A stretch of DNA of 64,000 nucleotides from the NCBI RefSeq assembly GCF_003201355.1, contig NZ_QICL01000004.1, forward strand, positions 166,089 through 230,088, written 5' to 3'. This stretch comes from Indolivaga alginatilytica. Lineage in GTDB: Bacteria; Bacteroidota; Bacteroidia; Bacteroidales; Dysgonomonadaceae. Position numbers and translations under genes: made by a program. Below, piece after piece: positions 9,091 to 17,135 of this stretch; within the stretch, counting starts at the first letter, position 1; every line of letters starts with the position of its first letter. The notes beneath the pieces are model-generated. The model searched no databases and was not told the DNA's origin. It saw only the letters and a list, made by a program, of their open reading frames with translations.

Positions 9091-9597
9091 ATGCAAAAAC
9101 TAACACCTAAAGAGTTTATCAAAGCCTATCTGCCCTATGCAAAAGACTCAGAATTAAAGACAGGAGTGGATGCCATTTTTACTCTGGCTCAGGCTGCCTT
9201 AGAAAGCGGATGGGGGGAGCGTGCGGTAGGTAATATGTTCTTTGGAGTGAAAGCGAAAAAAGACACGCCCGAAAACAAACGTCAATTATTGACTACGAGA
9301 GAGGTATTGGATAGACCAGATATTCAATTCCCCGAAATAATATCGGTAACTAAACGTGCCGATGGAAAATATGAGTATCGAATTAAGGATTGGTTTAGAA
9401 AGTACAATTCGCCGGAGCAGAGTTTTACAGATCACGGACTATTTTTCCATGAGAATAAACGATATGCAAAAGCATTAGAAGTAAGGTATAACCCTTATTT
9501 ATTTGCAGAAGCAATAACCAAAGCGGGATATGCTACCGACCCGAACTATGCTACTATACTGAAAGGAGTGATAACAACGATATATAATAATATGTAA
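9091..9597 (+). CDS. Endolysin, GH73 glucosaminidase-like
   Basis: 168 residues, single domain. LAQAALESGWGERAVGNMFF (residues ~32-51) is the signature of FlgJ/GH73 glucosaminidases; Glu38 is the likely catalytic acid. The segment W-F-R-K-Y with the DHGLFF and RYNPYLFAEAITKAGYATDP motifs completes the fold. It would cleave the glycan backbone of peptidoglycan. No signal peptide, so export should depend on the preceding holin-like protein. Starts 2 bp after the holin-like gene and overlaps the next start by one base (TAATG). Confidence 0.85.
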   Translation: MQKLTPKEFIKAYLPYAKDSELKTGVDAIFTLAQAALESGWGERAVGNMFFGVKAKKDTPENKRQLLTTREVLDRPDIQFPEIISVTKRADGKYEYRIKDWFRKYNSPEQSFTDHGLFFHENKRYAKALEVRYNPYLFAEAITKAGYATDPNYATILKGVITTIYNNM

Positions 9598-10163
9598 TGA
9601 AAATTACAATACGAAATATAGTATTTATACTGCTTGGCTCTTTGCTTTTGGTACTTTTGACAACGTGCAGGGCATCGAAAAGCGAAAATGTCAATTTAGC
9701 TCAGACTGAGAACATCGTTCAGGATATGAAAAGCCATTCCATAGGGAAATCAAATTTACAGACTGACATTAAGACTATTATCGAAAAGGTATTGTCTGAA
9801 AGTATGGGTATTAAAAAAAAAGAAACCGAGTATGATACTGAAAAGCCTGTATTGCCTGAAACGGGCAAGCCACCTGTGAAAAAGGAAACGGAACTAACGT
9901 TATCCCAAAAAAAGGAAGAAGAAACCCATTTCAACGAATCCAATATCAGTACAAGGAATGATGTAGCCGAGTCAGCCAATCATGCAGCAATCAATGCTTC
10001 AATTGACAGAAGTATTGAAAGTACTTCCGAAAGAAATATACAGAAAGAATCCGATATATTTCTGAAATGGGTAGGGGGAATTACTATTTTTTTGGTAGTT
10101 CTAATTCTGATTCTTTGTATTCTTGGCAAATCTTTAAAAAAGCGACTACAAAACTTTTTATAA
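9597..10163 (+). CDS. Candidate unimolecular spanin (lipoprotein with C-terminal TM)
   Basis: 188 residues. The N-terminus is a lipoprotein-type signal (hydrophobic residues 8-21, then LTTC with Cys24 as the lipidation site; Thr at -1 is slightly unusual). The middle (~25-155) is hydrophilic and rich in Glu/Lys/Ser, likely extended or helical. Residues ~158-180 (VGGITIFLVVLILILCILG) are a transmembrane segment followed by a basic end. A lipid-anchored N-terminus plus an inner-membrane C-terminus is the plan of u-spanins such as T1 gp11, which span the periplasm and fuse the membranes at the end of lysis. Position right after the endolysin, with translational coupling, agrees. Confidence 0.65.
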   Translation: MKITIRNIVFILLGSLLLVLLTTCRASKSENVNLAQTENIVQDMKSHSIGKSNLQTDIKTIIEKVLSESMGIKKKETEYDTEKPVLPETGKPPVKKETELTLSQKKEEETHFNESNISTRNDVAESANHAAINASIDRSIESTSERNIQKESDIFLKWVGGITIFLVVLILILCILGKSLKKRLQNFL

Positions 10164-10437
10164 TTTGCATTTCTGAGGTTAAAACATTTTTTGAAGTTCC
10201 GGCTTTAGTAATGGGAGTTATCTGATTTGCGATTATCTTTATACCATATCCTACCCCTGACGTTTTTTTCTCCGTAGTTGCTGCTATGTGCCGTAGCTTC
10301 ACATTTGAAAATCTGGTTTTAACACAATAATAAAAAATATGCCGATATGTCGGGAGTCCGTTTGCATGGGACTTTCCTTTCATATCATCTATTTTAATAT
10401 TAACCAAGTTGCAGTAACGAGTTAAAAGCCTATCCAT
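10084..10437 (-). CDS. DnaA domain IV-like HTH protein
   Basis: 117 residues, converging on and overlapping the spanin gene by 80 bp. Residues ~28-75 (LPTYRHIFYYCVKTRF, RHIAATTEKKTSGVGYGIKII) resemble the C-terminal DnaA DNA-binding domain: an Arg-His-containing helix, then a turn helix. The protein at 12088-12915 has the same N-terminal plan (LPLYRAVFAYLM ... IGKLLNRHPSTINTSI), so this prophage has two such modules. Probably a DNA-binding early protein; no ATPase part is present. Its last residues overlap the next gene start by 8 bp. Confidence 0.6.
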   Translation of the reverse strand: MDRLLTRYCNLVNIKIDDMKGKSHANGLPTYRHIFYYCVKTRFSNVKLRHIAATTEKKTSGVGYGIKIIANQITPITKAGTSKNVLTSEMQIIKSFVVAFLKICQEYKESELELPKK

Positions 10438-10855
10438 TTGTTACTATGCTGTCATTAATGTAGTTCATAATAATTTCTTTCAGGGCATCTGCCGCATTAC
10501 CGAATTTTTCAGAAAATGTATCATCCATTTTTGTATCGACAAAACGCACCATATCGGCTGTATGGTTTTTAATCTGCCTTATTGACCGTTCAAATTGCAA
10601 CTTTAATCTTGGGTCGGCATCTTTCAGAATATCATTTATATCCATTACCAACTGCTCGTTGACATCAGCTACCAAATGACAGACATTTACCAATAGTGCT
10701 AATTTTTTAAAGTCAATGCTTTTATTATTTATTATGACATCGGTCGATGGTTTTATTTGTTTTGTTTTTTGGCTATTGTTTTGCTTTTTTCTATTATTCG
10801 GTCTTGGGAATTGCTGTTTATTGGGAATATATACCTTATTGTTTTTATTTTTCAT
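10430..10855 (-). CDS. Hypothetical phage protein, basic Asn/Lys-rich N-terminus
   Basis: 141 residues. The first ~45 residues are basic and low complexity (many N, K, Q), probably disordered and nucleic-acid binding. Residues ~50-141 are predicted helical (KKLALLVNVCHLVADVNEQL, then LKLQFERSIRQIKNHTADMVRF). No family recognised. It lies in the leftward early cluster between two other small genes. Confidence 0.6.
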   Translation of the reverse strand: MKNKNNKVYIPNKQQFPRPNNRKKQNNSQKTKQIKPSTDVIINNKSIDFKKLALLVNVCHLVADVNEQLVMDINDILKDADPRLKLQFERSIRQIKNHTADMVRFVDTKMDDTFSEKFGNAADALKEIIMNYINDSIVTNG

Positions 10856-10914
10856 AAATTTTAAATAACAGATTCATCATAATCTGATTAAGTATTCTAC
10901 AATGAGTTATTTTA

Positions 10915-11244
10915 TTACTCTTTTTCGGGAGCAGTCAACGGATATTTGTACGTGATTGATTCCGTACCTATAATTTCCCTGATTTTCTCCATCATATTTA
11001 TTTCATAATGTTCGAAATATATTATTGTAGAAGCAATTAAACAGAGAAAATGTTCTTCGGATATTAGCAATGTATTATATAGCTCTGTCATTTTCGAATC
11101 GCCAACATGCAAGAGGAATTTTCCTTCTTCGTTTTTTCCGATTGTTATACTTTGTTTATCATTGAATTTCATTTCAATGTACTTAGGAATGCTTATTTCT
11201 TCACTGGAGGGTGTGCTTTGCTTTTGTTGTCTATTATCTTTCAT
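10915..11244 (-). CDS. Hypothetical phage protein
   Basis: 109 residues, hydrophilic N-terminus then a mixed alpha/beta body (YIEMKFNDKQSITIGK, LLHVGDSKMTELYNTLL). No family recognised. First gene of a short leftward group (this, 10430-10855, 10084-10437), transcribed away from the HTH gene at 11662. Confidence 0.55.
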   Translation of the reverse strand: MKDNRQQKQSTPSSEEISIPKYIEMKFNDKQSITIGKNEEGKFLLHVGDSKMTELYNTLLISEEHFLCLIASTIIYFEHYEINMMEKIREIIGTESITYKYPLTAPEKE

Positions 11245-11661
11245 ATTAAGAATTTATTAAGTTGTATTCTCTGTTCTTATTTATCAATCTGCACTCTGAT
11301 TTTACTTCCCTAATTGATTTTTTTCATAGATTCTCTTTTGTGTACATTTGTTTGACTTCCCTAGCTTATAATTAGCTTTATTTATTACGTGTAGTTTTCT
11401 AGTATTCAATTTTTTACACCACAACAAGTACAAAATTAGTTAAAAGAATAACGATAAATGGAATTATTTTAACTAATTTGCTGGTTTTTACGAAAACTTT
11501 TTGAAACATCTCCAGTCGGTATAATTAAAATATTTAATTGTATTTTGTTGCTAGTATTGAGTTAATAGAAAAATAATTAATGTTATTTTTGTAATTTGCA
11601 ACTTAACATATTAACATCATGTATCGTAATAGTACTTACGAAATAATTAAATATAAGACTA
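11245..11661. promoter_or_regulatory. Divergent regulatory region with shared 15-bp element
   Basis: About 420 bp without a gene between leftward and rightward early genes. TTTACGAAAACTTTT at 11487-11501 is the inverted copy of an element present twice before the ParB-like gene (21436-21453, 21512-21529). TATTTTTG at 11584-11591 fits the TAnnTTTG -7 box and would drive the gene at 11662. The rest is AT-rich without clear structure. Confidence 0.5.
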
Positions 11662-12087
11662 ATGAACAGAACGGACTTTGAACTTTCAACCAGAGAAAGG
11701 TTGAAAAAATTTTTAGATGAAAGAAATGTCAATTACACGGATTTCCTAGAAAGGACAAATCTTTCAAATGCTTTTTTAAGAATAGAAAGCAATAGTATAA
11801 CCAGTAATAATCTGTCAATTATACTAAAATCCTACCCTGAGATAAATTCTGAATGGTTGCTAACAGGACAAGGGCGTATGGTAAAACCTCAATTTGAATT
11901 TTCTATGATGAAAATAATGAAGAGAGGTAAAGAAACTAAAGCTGAAATGTCTTTGGAACAAATTATCAGTATTCAGGAAGAATTAGCTAAACATCTTTAC
12001 CTCACTATCTTCGATCAGAATGAGCAATTACAAAAAAAGGATGCTATAATTATAGAATTAGAACGGCAAAACGATAAGGGCTATTAA
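11662..12087 (+). CDS. Phage HTH regulator (repressor-type)
   Basis: 141 residues. Residues ~10-75 form an HTH (TRERLKKFLDERNVNYTDF, then TNLSNAFLRIESNSITSNNL) ending in INSEWLLTGQGRM, the W-L-L-x-G-x-G motif that closes the DNA-binding domain of many Bacteroidales phage repressors. The C-terminal ~60 residues are helical and charged, likely for oligomerisation; there is no protease domain. It is the only plus-strand gene in this part, converging without a gap on the DnaA/MazG fusion gene. Confidence 0.75.
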   Translation: MNRTDFELSTRERLKKFLDERNVNYTDFLERTNLSNAFLRIESNSITSNNLSIILKSYPEINSEWLLTGQGRMVKPQFEFSMMKIMKRGKETKAEMSLEQIISIQEELAKHLYLTIFDQNEQLQKKDAIIIELERQNDKGY

Positions 12088-12915
12088 TTAATATAGCTTG
12101 TTATGCCTGTAAGGGCGGGTTCTATTGTACTTTAACTTTAAATCAACATGCTCCCATAGACTGATAAACATACGGTTGCACAGTTCCTCAATTTGACTTA
12201 TCGTGCAGTAAACCGATTCTTCTTCTTCACATGCTACCAACTCGGTGATAACTTCCCATATACTTTCGGTAAATGTTTTAGCTTTCACGATCTGGGACGA
12301 AAAAGCGATGTTATTAAGGTCATAGTTCCTAGCTCCGGCAAAGTCCAGTAAACGGATAACTGCGTCCGCCAGCTCATCTTCTATCGTATCTTTTATATAC
12401 GTGTTGAAACTTTTGACAAAGCCCGATTTGTGTTCTGATTCAGTATTGTTTTTTGTGCAATAGTAGAATTTCGTCAAATCTGCTTTTTTGCCTTTGCGGT
12501 GAGCTTCTACGGCTTCCATTAATTCGCTCACAATAAGGCATAGGTGATGTTTGTCGGGGTGCGGATGGTCGTGGAATCCTTTTTCTTTGTTGGCAGCATA
12601 TACTTTTTTGCTGAGTGGCGTGAGGTCGGGTCGGGTCATTTTGGTACGCTTGGTATTAAAATTTAATTGGTCGAAAACTCGTTTAACACTTTTGTCGCCA
12701 ACAGAATTGGCATCTTTTAACTTGTTAATACTCGTATTGATGGTTGACGGATGGCGATTCAGAAGTTTGCCTATCTCTGTCTGCGTATATGTGGGGTACA
12801 TCAGATAAGCAAAAACAGCCCGATACAATGGTAGGGGCTGTTTTTGTGAATCTGAGATTAAATCGGATGGCTTGACATTTACCTTATGGCAAAAATCATT
12901 GAGGTTATGTATCAC
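12088..12915 (-). CDS. Fusion of DnaA domain IV-like HTH and MazG-type domain
   Basis: 275 residues. Residues ~28-68 (LPLYRAVFAYLM, TQTEIGKLLNRHPSTINTSI) match the DnaA C-terminal DNA-binding helix-turn-helix. Residues ~123-200 carry the all-alpha NTP pyrophosphohydrolase motifs: SELMEAVEAHR with E131-x-x-E134, and EDELADAV with E179-D-E-x-x-D184, which bind Mg2+ in MazG/dUTPase-like enzymes. The C-terminal ~75 residues are unassigned. Such enzymes hydrolyse (d)NTPs or alarmones; coupling to a DNA-binding module suggests action near the replication origin. Overlaps the upstream gene by 11 bp, so probably cotranscribed. Confidence 0.7.
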   Translation of the reverse strand: MIHNLNDFCHKVNVKPSDLISDSQKQPLPLYRAVFAYLMYPTYTQTEIGKLLNRHPSTINTSINKLKDANSVGDKSVKRVFDQLNFNTKRTKMTRPDLTPLSKKVYAANKEKGFHDHPHPDKHHLCLIVSELMEAVEAHRKGKKADLTKFYYCTKNNTESEHKSGFVKSFNTYIKDTIEDELADAVIRLLDFAGARNYDLNNIAFSSQIVKAKTFTESIWEVITELVACEEEESVYCTISQIEELCNRMFISLWEHVDLKLKYNRTRPYRHNKLY

Positions 12916-13198
12916 TTTCTTTTAATTTTAATGTGTTATCAATGCAACGCCGTAATAAGTCGGCATTGGACTTACTGATATTGGTGAACCTGATATGTTT
13001 CTCCAAATACTCTTTCGGGTATAGCAAAACAAGGTCAGTGATGGGATATAGGAAGTGTGTAGTCATGCAAATCAATCCACCACAATCGACAGTAGCCCTT
13101 TTTCCATGATAGAGCTTCTTGATAATCCTGTCCCGAACCTTTTCGCCTTGCTGGTAGGTGATTGCCAGATTGGATTTGATAATGTTGGATATTTTCAT
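12905..13198 (-). CDS. STAS-like DUF4325-type protein
   Basis: 97 residues: GEKVRDRIIKKLYHGKRATVDCGGLICMTTHFL followed by a helix and HIRFTNISKSNADLLRRCID. This is the order seen in DUF4325 (STAS-like) proteins: helix, strand ending in a small-residue loop, helix, then a short strand with F-x-N. STAS-like domains are usually interaction or switch modules; the role here is unknown. Divergent from the gene at 13231 with a 32-bp space. Confidence 0.55.
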   Translation of the reverse strand: MKISNIIKSNLAITYQQGEKVRDRIIKKLYHGKRATVDCGGLICMTTHFLYPITDLVLLYPKEYLEKHIRFTNISKSNADLLRRCIDNTLKLKESDT

Positions 13199-13217
13199 AA
13201 TTAAAATTGTATTTTGG

Positions 13218-13225
13218 TATCTTTG
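13218..13225 (+). promoter_or_regulatory. -7 box close to start codon
   Basis: TATCTTTG matches TAnnTTTG exactly. The expected transcript start would fall at about 13231, at the ATG itself, so the mRNA could be leaderless, or translation may begin at ATG 13240 or 13252. Confidence 0.45.
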
Positions 13226-13230
13226 CGGTT

Positions 13231-13734
13231 ATGGGAACTATGACAGATATAATGCAAAATCATTTCGATATGATTTTGGAAAAAGCCCAAAACAAGAAGC
13301 AGATTGCTTTCTGTAATTGGGCTAAATCACAAATCAGGGAGATCGGTTTGTCGCCAGTAAAGGATTTCTTCTCTGAGAATGAAATCAAAGAATTGAGGAA
13401 AGAACATAAGTTTTCTTATAGAGAGTGTTTTCGGACGGCTGCTATACTAGCTCTTGAATACCCTAATATCAGCTATGTAGAAGGCTATTCTTTTAATTCG
13501 GGCATACATTTCCCCCATGCTATAAACAGGATTATATTACCCGATGGGTCAGAATTTTTTTTTGATTTTCAAATGGAGATTATAAGCAAGCATAAAGTTG
13601 AAGAACTCTCTTTTGTTGTTTTGAAAATCTTTACCGATGATGAACTTGCCGAAGAAATAGAACTACCAAAGAAACGTTATGCCGAACGTGTATTGAATTG
13701 GTACTTTGATATATATTCGACCTCTAAAAAATAA
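13231..13734 (+). CDS. Hypothetical protein with YVEGY-HAIN pattern
   Basis: 167 residues from ATG 13231 (MGTMTD); the frame extends to a TTG at 13207 but that lies upstream of the predicted promoter. The core ECFRTAAILALEYPNISYVEGY, then PHAINRIILPDG..FFDFQ, follows the Y-x-E-G-Y, H-A-x-N, D pattern known from small papain/transglutaminase-like phage proteins, though a clear catalytic Cys is not visible in the expected place. No function assigned. Converges with the next gene, overlapping it by 11 bp. Confidence 0.6.
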   Translation: MGTMTDIMQNHFDMILEKAQNKKQIAFCNWAKSQIREIGLSPVKDFFSENEIKELRKEHKFSYRECFRTAAILALEYPNISYVEGYSFNSGIHFPHAINRIILPDGSEFFFDFQMEIISKHKVEELSFVVLKIFTDDELAEEIELPKKRYAERVLNWYFDIYSTSKK

Positions 13735-14389
13735 GATTTATGTCAGAGCTGGTTTCATTTTTATACGAATAACCTTCTATTGATACTTCTAAGTGCGGTA
13801 CTAAATTTATTATTCCGTAATGTTGTGAATCCTTAAAATACAGGAATAATAAAGCCTTAGTAAATATATCATGTACAAAATCCATAACATCAACATTTGA
13901 GTCTTTTGCCAAATCTTCGGTATATTTATTTGACATCATACAAAGCCTGTTTTCTTTTTCTTCAAATTCGGCAGCCATTATTAAAATTCCACTCCTAGTT
14001 GTTATTAAGAAATAGTGTTCGGTTTCACTAACTATCAAATAATAAACTAAATAATTACCTAATATTATTACCCCATGTTTAGTTTCTTTGAAAATCTGAT
14101 TAATTTTTCTACTTACTGATGGATACACCCTACCACTGGAACTGAGAAATAACTCGCTTATCAGTTTCTCTATTGATTCTGTCGGAAATTCGATATTATC
14201 TTCTAATATTATCGAGAATTTTCCTATTTCTCTTTTTATTTTGTTTTGTGCTTCGTAGGCATCTTGCTGACAACTACAAAAACTGTCACAATCAGATTCA
14301 CACATATTTAAAGGGATAGATATTAGTTCATCTAAAGGGAATTGTCCTATTTTCCCCAATATTGGATATTCGTCTATATTAAAAACCAT
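13724..14389 (-). CDS. Hypothetical protein with N-terminal Cys cluster
   Basis: 221 residues, no recognised family. Residues ~28-43 contain a compact Cys cluster (CESDCDSFCSCQQD) that could bind metal or an Fe-S cluster. The rest alternates strands and helices (VIILGNYLVYYLIVSETEHYF, ILIMAAEFEEK), with a roadblock/PAS-like feel but no defined motif. AT-rich relative to the replication genes that follow, so it may be a later insertion (moron) in the early block. Confidence 0.55.
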   Translation of the reverse strand: MVFNIDEYPILGKIGQFPLDELISIPLNMCESDCDSFCSCQQDAYEAQNKIKREIGKFSIILEDNIEFPTESIEKLISELFLSSSGRVYPSVSRKINQIFKETKHGVIILGNYLVYYLIVSETEHYFLITTRSGILIMAAEFEEKENRLCMMSNKYTEDLAKDSNVDVMDFVHDIFTKALLFLYFKDSQHYGIINLVPHLEVSIEGYSYKNETSSDINLIF

Positions 14390-14423
14390 AATTATTATTT
14401 TTATTAATTATTTACATTGATTA

Positions 14424-15089
14424 TTACTTCCTTCTGGATTCGCCATCTAAAACGATTCTATTATACATTTCCTTTATGCGGTCGGAAATGAAACGGTCAT
14501 TTACGTTGTCATACAGTCGGTGTGTTTCATCGGCATCGCAGTTGGTGGTAATGTAAGTCTGTATTCCTTCTGTACGCCAAAGGTTGTAACGTATATGTAG
14601 TATGTGCTGCATAACATTGAGCTTCTGCCCGAAATGATTGGAGGGTATCGTTTCCCGCCCTAACTCGTCAAATGCCATGTTTACAGGCTTACGGCTATAT
14701 CCTGTCTGATTGTAAGTATATACATCAAGCTCGCCGTTCATCGCATAGTCGTTGGCTACTTTGGCACAGTCATAAATTCTAAATCCATCGTACCGTTTTT
14801 TGCCGAACTCGGAAAAGATTTGTAAGAGTGTTGTCTTACCCGTTCCGTTGCCGCCCATTAGCCAGATACCTTTTTTTAGGTCGTAACCGCCAACCTGTCC
14901 CGTGTAATACAGGAACAGGTTTTTGATTACTTCCGTGTTTTGTTGGTCGTATATAAAGTCGGGAATCTGTTCTTTAATGATACGGGACAAGAGCAAACGA
15001 AGCTGAGAGGTATATTCGGGCGACAGGGTTTTGTCAGAAACCTTTACCATAGTCTTTCGGTTTGTTATTATCTGTCCTATTGTTTTCAT
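14424..15089 (-). CDS. DnaC-like helicase loader ATPase
   Basis: 221 residues from the ATG at 15089 (MKTIGQIIT); a GTG 33 bp upstream is possible but less natural. Walker A GGNGTGKT at ~79-86, Walker B NMAFDELG at ~137-144, sensor-1-like TYITTNCD (~180-187) and an Arg-rich C-terminus (NRIVLDGESRRK). This is the layout of phage DnaC/DnaI-type AAA+ proteins, which load the host replicative helicase. It overlaps the upstream replication-organizer gene by 56 bp, indicating translational coupling. Confidence 0.85.
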   Translation of the reverse strand: MKTIGQIITNRKTMVKVSDKTLSPEYTSQLRLLLSRIIKEQIPDFIYDQQNTEVIKNLFLYYTGQVGGYDLKKGIWLMGGNGTGKTTLLQIFSEFGKKRYDGFRIYDCAKVANDYAMNGELDVYTYNQTGYSRKPVNMAFDELGRETIPSNHFGQKLNVMQHILHIRYNLWRTEGIQTYITTNCDADETHRLYDNVNDRFISDRIKEMYNRIVLDGESRRK

Positions 15090-15657
15090 TTTTATTTCTG
15101 TTTTGTTCCCATGTACGAACACACGCTTTCCAATCTTTTACTTTAGTCTTGCCCCGCATCCATCCGTTAGCTGTATAATGGTCGATAAAGGTTTGCGGGT
15201 CGATACCGTTTTTCCTCTCCAGACAATAGGTTTCGACTTCCTCAAAACGGGGTGGAATGAAAGGCTTCGAATGGTTCTTTTTAGTGTTGTCTGAACTTCC
15301 AAATGTGGCTGTGGCAGTGGTGGAAACTGTACCAACTTCTGTACTAACAACTGTACCATTAACTGTATTGGACTGGAAAGACCGTGTAAAGGAATACTGA
15401 CTTACTGAACTTCTGCTTTTACCTGATTTATAGAATACCAATCCTGCGGATATAAGTTTATTCCGGGCATTCACGAATGTGTTTTTTATAAGCCCTAAAT
15501 CGTTGCATAGCTCTTTAGAGGAACAAAAAAATGTATCGGGAAAGCCTTCGTGCCTGAATACAGCCATTAACTCGTAAAACAACGCTTGTTCATTTGCGGT
15601 AAAGCGATAGCGTTTACGCTGTTTACGCATACAGTCAATCATGGTATTTATATCCAT
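15034..15657 (-). CDS. Phage replication organizer with N-terminal winged helix
   Basis: 207 residues from ATG 15657, one base after the methyltransferase stop; an in-frame ATG at 15693 is an alternative. Residues ~15-75 are winged-helix-like (RYRFTANEQALFYELMAVF, CSSKELCNDLGLIKNTFVNARNKL). A Ser/Thr-rich linker follows. The C-terminus (PPRFEEVETYCLERKNGIDP, then FIDHYTANGWMRG, VKDWKACVRTWEQN) is the domain that ends many Bacteroidales replisome organizers. It would bind the phage origin and recruit the DnaC-like loader encoded next. Confidence 0.75.
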   Translation of the reverse strand: MDINTMIDCMRKQRKRYRFTANEQALFYELMAVFRHEGFPDTFFCSSKELCNDLGLIKNTFVNARNKLISAGLVFYKSGKSRSSVSQYSFTRSFQSNTVNGTVVSTEVGTVSTTATATFGSSDNTKKNHSKPFIPPRFEEVETYCLERKNGIDPQTFIDHYTANGWMRGKTKVKDWKACVRTWEQNRNKNENNRTDNNKPKDYGKGF

Positions 15658-15658
15658 G

Positions 15659-16753
15659 TTAAGCTGCTTGTTTGTAGTCGTCTGCGATTCCATAATCAAG
15701 ACCTACCCGAATTGTATCTGCCTGTTTGAAGTTGGTTATAAGCCTAGAGCCAATTAGTTCTACCATTTTAGCGGTTACAGCATTGCCCAACAATTTATAG
15801 CGTTGTGTTTTGGGTACTTCTTTTATTATGCCATCATAGTTGCCGTATTTCGTCCAGTTGTCGGGGAATCCCTGCAACCTTTCGCACTCGATCTCGGTAA
15901 GGCGACGGATAATAGAACCATCAAACACTCCTTGAACATTTTGTGCTGTAAGAGTGAATGAAGGTTCACCATCTATTTCTTTTATTCGCCTGCATTGCTG
16001 ATTAGAGATTATACGTGAAGGATTAATAACAGCCTTTGTCATATTCGGCTCGTTTCGATGCTGTAATGTATTATTAGCTGATATTACGCTGACATACGTG
16101 TCGCTTGCTGTTCCTCCATATCTGGTTGTAATTGTAGTACAAGTGTTGGTTTGAAACCTAACTTTGTTTGGTTGTCGGCTCTTATTAATAGTTGTTTCAT
16201 TTTCTCCGACAGGAAATACGTTTCGCCAATCTCGGTAAGCGGTTGTAAGATGTCCGATAAGATATATTCGCTCACGATTTTGGGGTAAAAGCCATGATGT
16301 ATTAACAAGTTGCCACTCGATGTCATAACCCCCAATGTTGGCAAACGCTTGGATAATTGCCCAAAAGTCTGAGCCAGCGTTTGAGGAGAAAGTTCCTTTA
16401 ACGTTTTCCCATATAAAAATGTCTGGTCGGAAGTGAGTAATAGCGGTAATTGCTTCTTGGATAAGGGAGCTTTTATCTCCTGCAAGTCCTTTTCTGTTTC
16501 CAGCAAGGCTGAAATCCTGACAAGGCGATCCGAATGTGATAATATCGGGTCTTGAGATTCCCGACTGTATGATATTTTCAACTGAGCCGATATGTTTGGC
16601 ATGTGGGTAATTGTATTTGTAATTAGCGATTGCGTGTTTATCTATCTCGGAATAATATACCTCTTTGAAATCGAATCCTGCTTCTGTGAGTCCTTTGTGA
16701 AAGCCTCCCGTGCCAGAAAAGAGGTCTAATAGTATTAAGCCTTTGTTTGTCAT
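15659..16753 (-). CDS. Prophage C5-cytosine DNA methyltransferase
   Basis: 364 residues. Motif I LLDLFSGTGGF (residues 8-18), motif IV GSPCQDFS with catalytic Cys78, motif VI WENVKG (~115), motif VIII QNRERIYLIG (~158), a variable target-recognition region (~185-265), then LQGFPDNW and GNAV (motifs IX-X). It methylates C5 of cytosine using SAM. No nuclease is encoded beside it, so it is probably an orphan protecting phage DNA from host restriction or altering expression. It overlaps the upstream 59-aa gene by 4 bp (ATGA) and abuts the replication organizer. Confidence 0.93.
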   Translation of the reverse strand: MTNKGLILLDLFSGTGGFHKGLTEAGFDFKEVYYSEIDKHAIANYKYNYPHAKHIGSVENIIQSGISRPDIITFGSPCQDFSLAGNRKGLAGDKSSLIQEAITAITHFRPDIFIWENVKGTFSSNAGSDFWAIIQAFANIGGYDIEWQLVNTSWLLPQNRERIYLIGHLTTAYRDWRNVFPVGENETTINKSRQPNKVRFQTNTCTTITTRYGGTASDTYVSVISANNTLQHRNEPNMTKAVINPSRIISNQQCRRIKEIDGEPSFTLTAQNVQGVFDGSIIRRLTEIECERLQGFPDNWTKYGNYDGIIKEVPKTQRYKLLGNAVTAKMVELIGSRLITNFKQADTIRVGLDYGIADDYKQAA

Positions 16754-16929
16754 TTTGTTCCAAAAATTGTATGTTCTTTTACTGTGTCAATTTTGAAATT
16801 TCCTTTTTTGTCGAAGTAGCGGGATATTCGTCTTTGCTTTTGTTCTTCGGACAGGTCGTTATCAAGTAGGATAATAGTTCTGGGAATTTTGCATATCAGG
16901 ATTGGTGTGTATTGTTTTGCTTTTTCCAT
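16750..16929 (-). CDS. Small 59-aa protein coupled to methyltransferase
   Basis: Read from the complement: ATG at 16929 (MEKAKQYTPILICKIPRTII), ending with KEHTIFGTK and a TGA that overlaps the methyltransferase start as ATGA. It also overlaps the end of the Cys-rich gene upstream by 34 bp. Composition is protein-like: hydrophobic first third, then LLDNDLSEEQKQRRISRYFD. The ATGA junction and lack of gap suggest translation of the methyltransferase depends on it. No family recognised. Confidence 0.65.
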   Translation of the reverse strand: MEKAKQYTPILICKIPRTIILLDNDLSEEQKQRRISRYFDKKGNFKIDTVKEHTIFGTK

Positions 16930-17135
16930 TCTTGGTATTTAGGATTATCAAGTTCAAAATTCCCTTTGCCTTCTTTATGTGCTTTACAGTAGCGTAGCCC
17001 GAAAATGACGCAATGTTGAAGATGCGAACAGTGCCACATATAACCGAACTGTTGATTTTCGCCCTGATTATGTAAGCAGTATTCGCACCTGACAGGGATT
17101 CCGTTTTTAGTGTGTTCAACTCCCTTTATAGCCAT
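16896..17135 (-). CDS. Cys-rich, probably zinc-binding small protein
   Basis: 79 residues. CEYC at ~17-20, HCSHLQHC at ~34-41 and YCKAHK at ~49-54 give enough Cys/His ligands for a small zinc ribbon. Starts directly at the stop of the upstream gene (no gap), so it is cotranscribed with it. Similar short zinc-ribbon proteins are common in Bacteroidales phage early regions; the role is unknown. Confidence 0.7.
   Translation of the reverse strand: MAIKGVEHTKNGIPVRCEYCLHNQGENQQFGYMWHCSHLQHCVIFGLRYCKAHKEGKGNFELDNPKYQEWKKQNNTHQS

Noticed and set aside
16862..17119. 85-codon minus-strand frame
   Set aside because: It overlaps the Cys-rich gene in another frame and has no protein-like features; the 79-aa gene and the 59-aa gene explain the region better.
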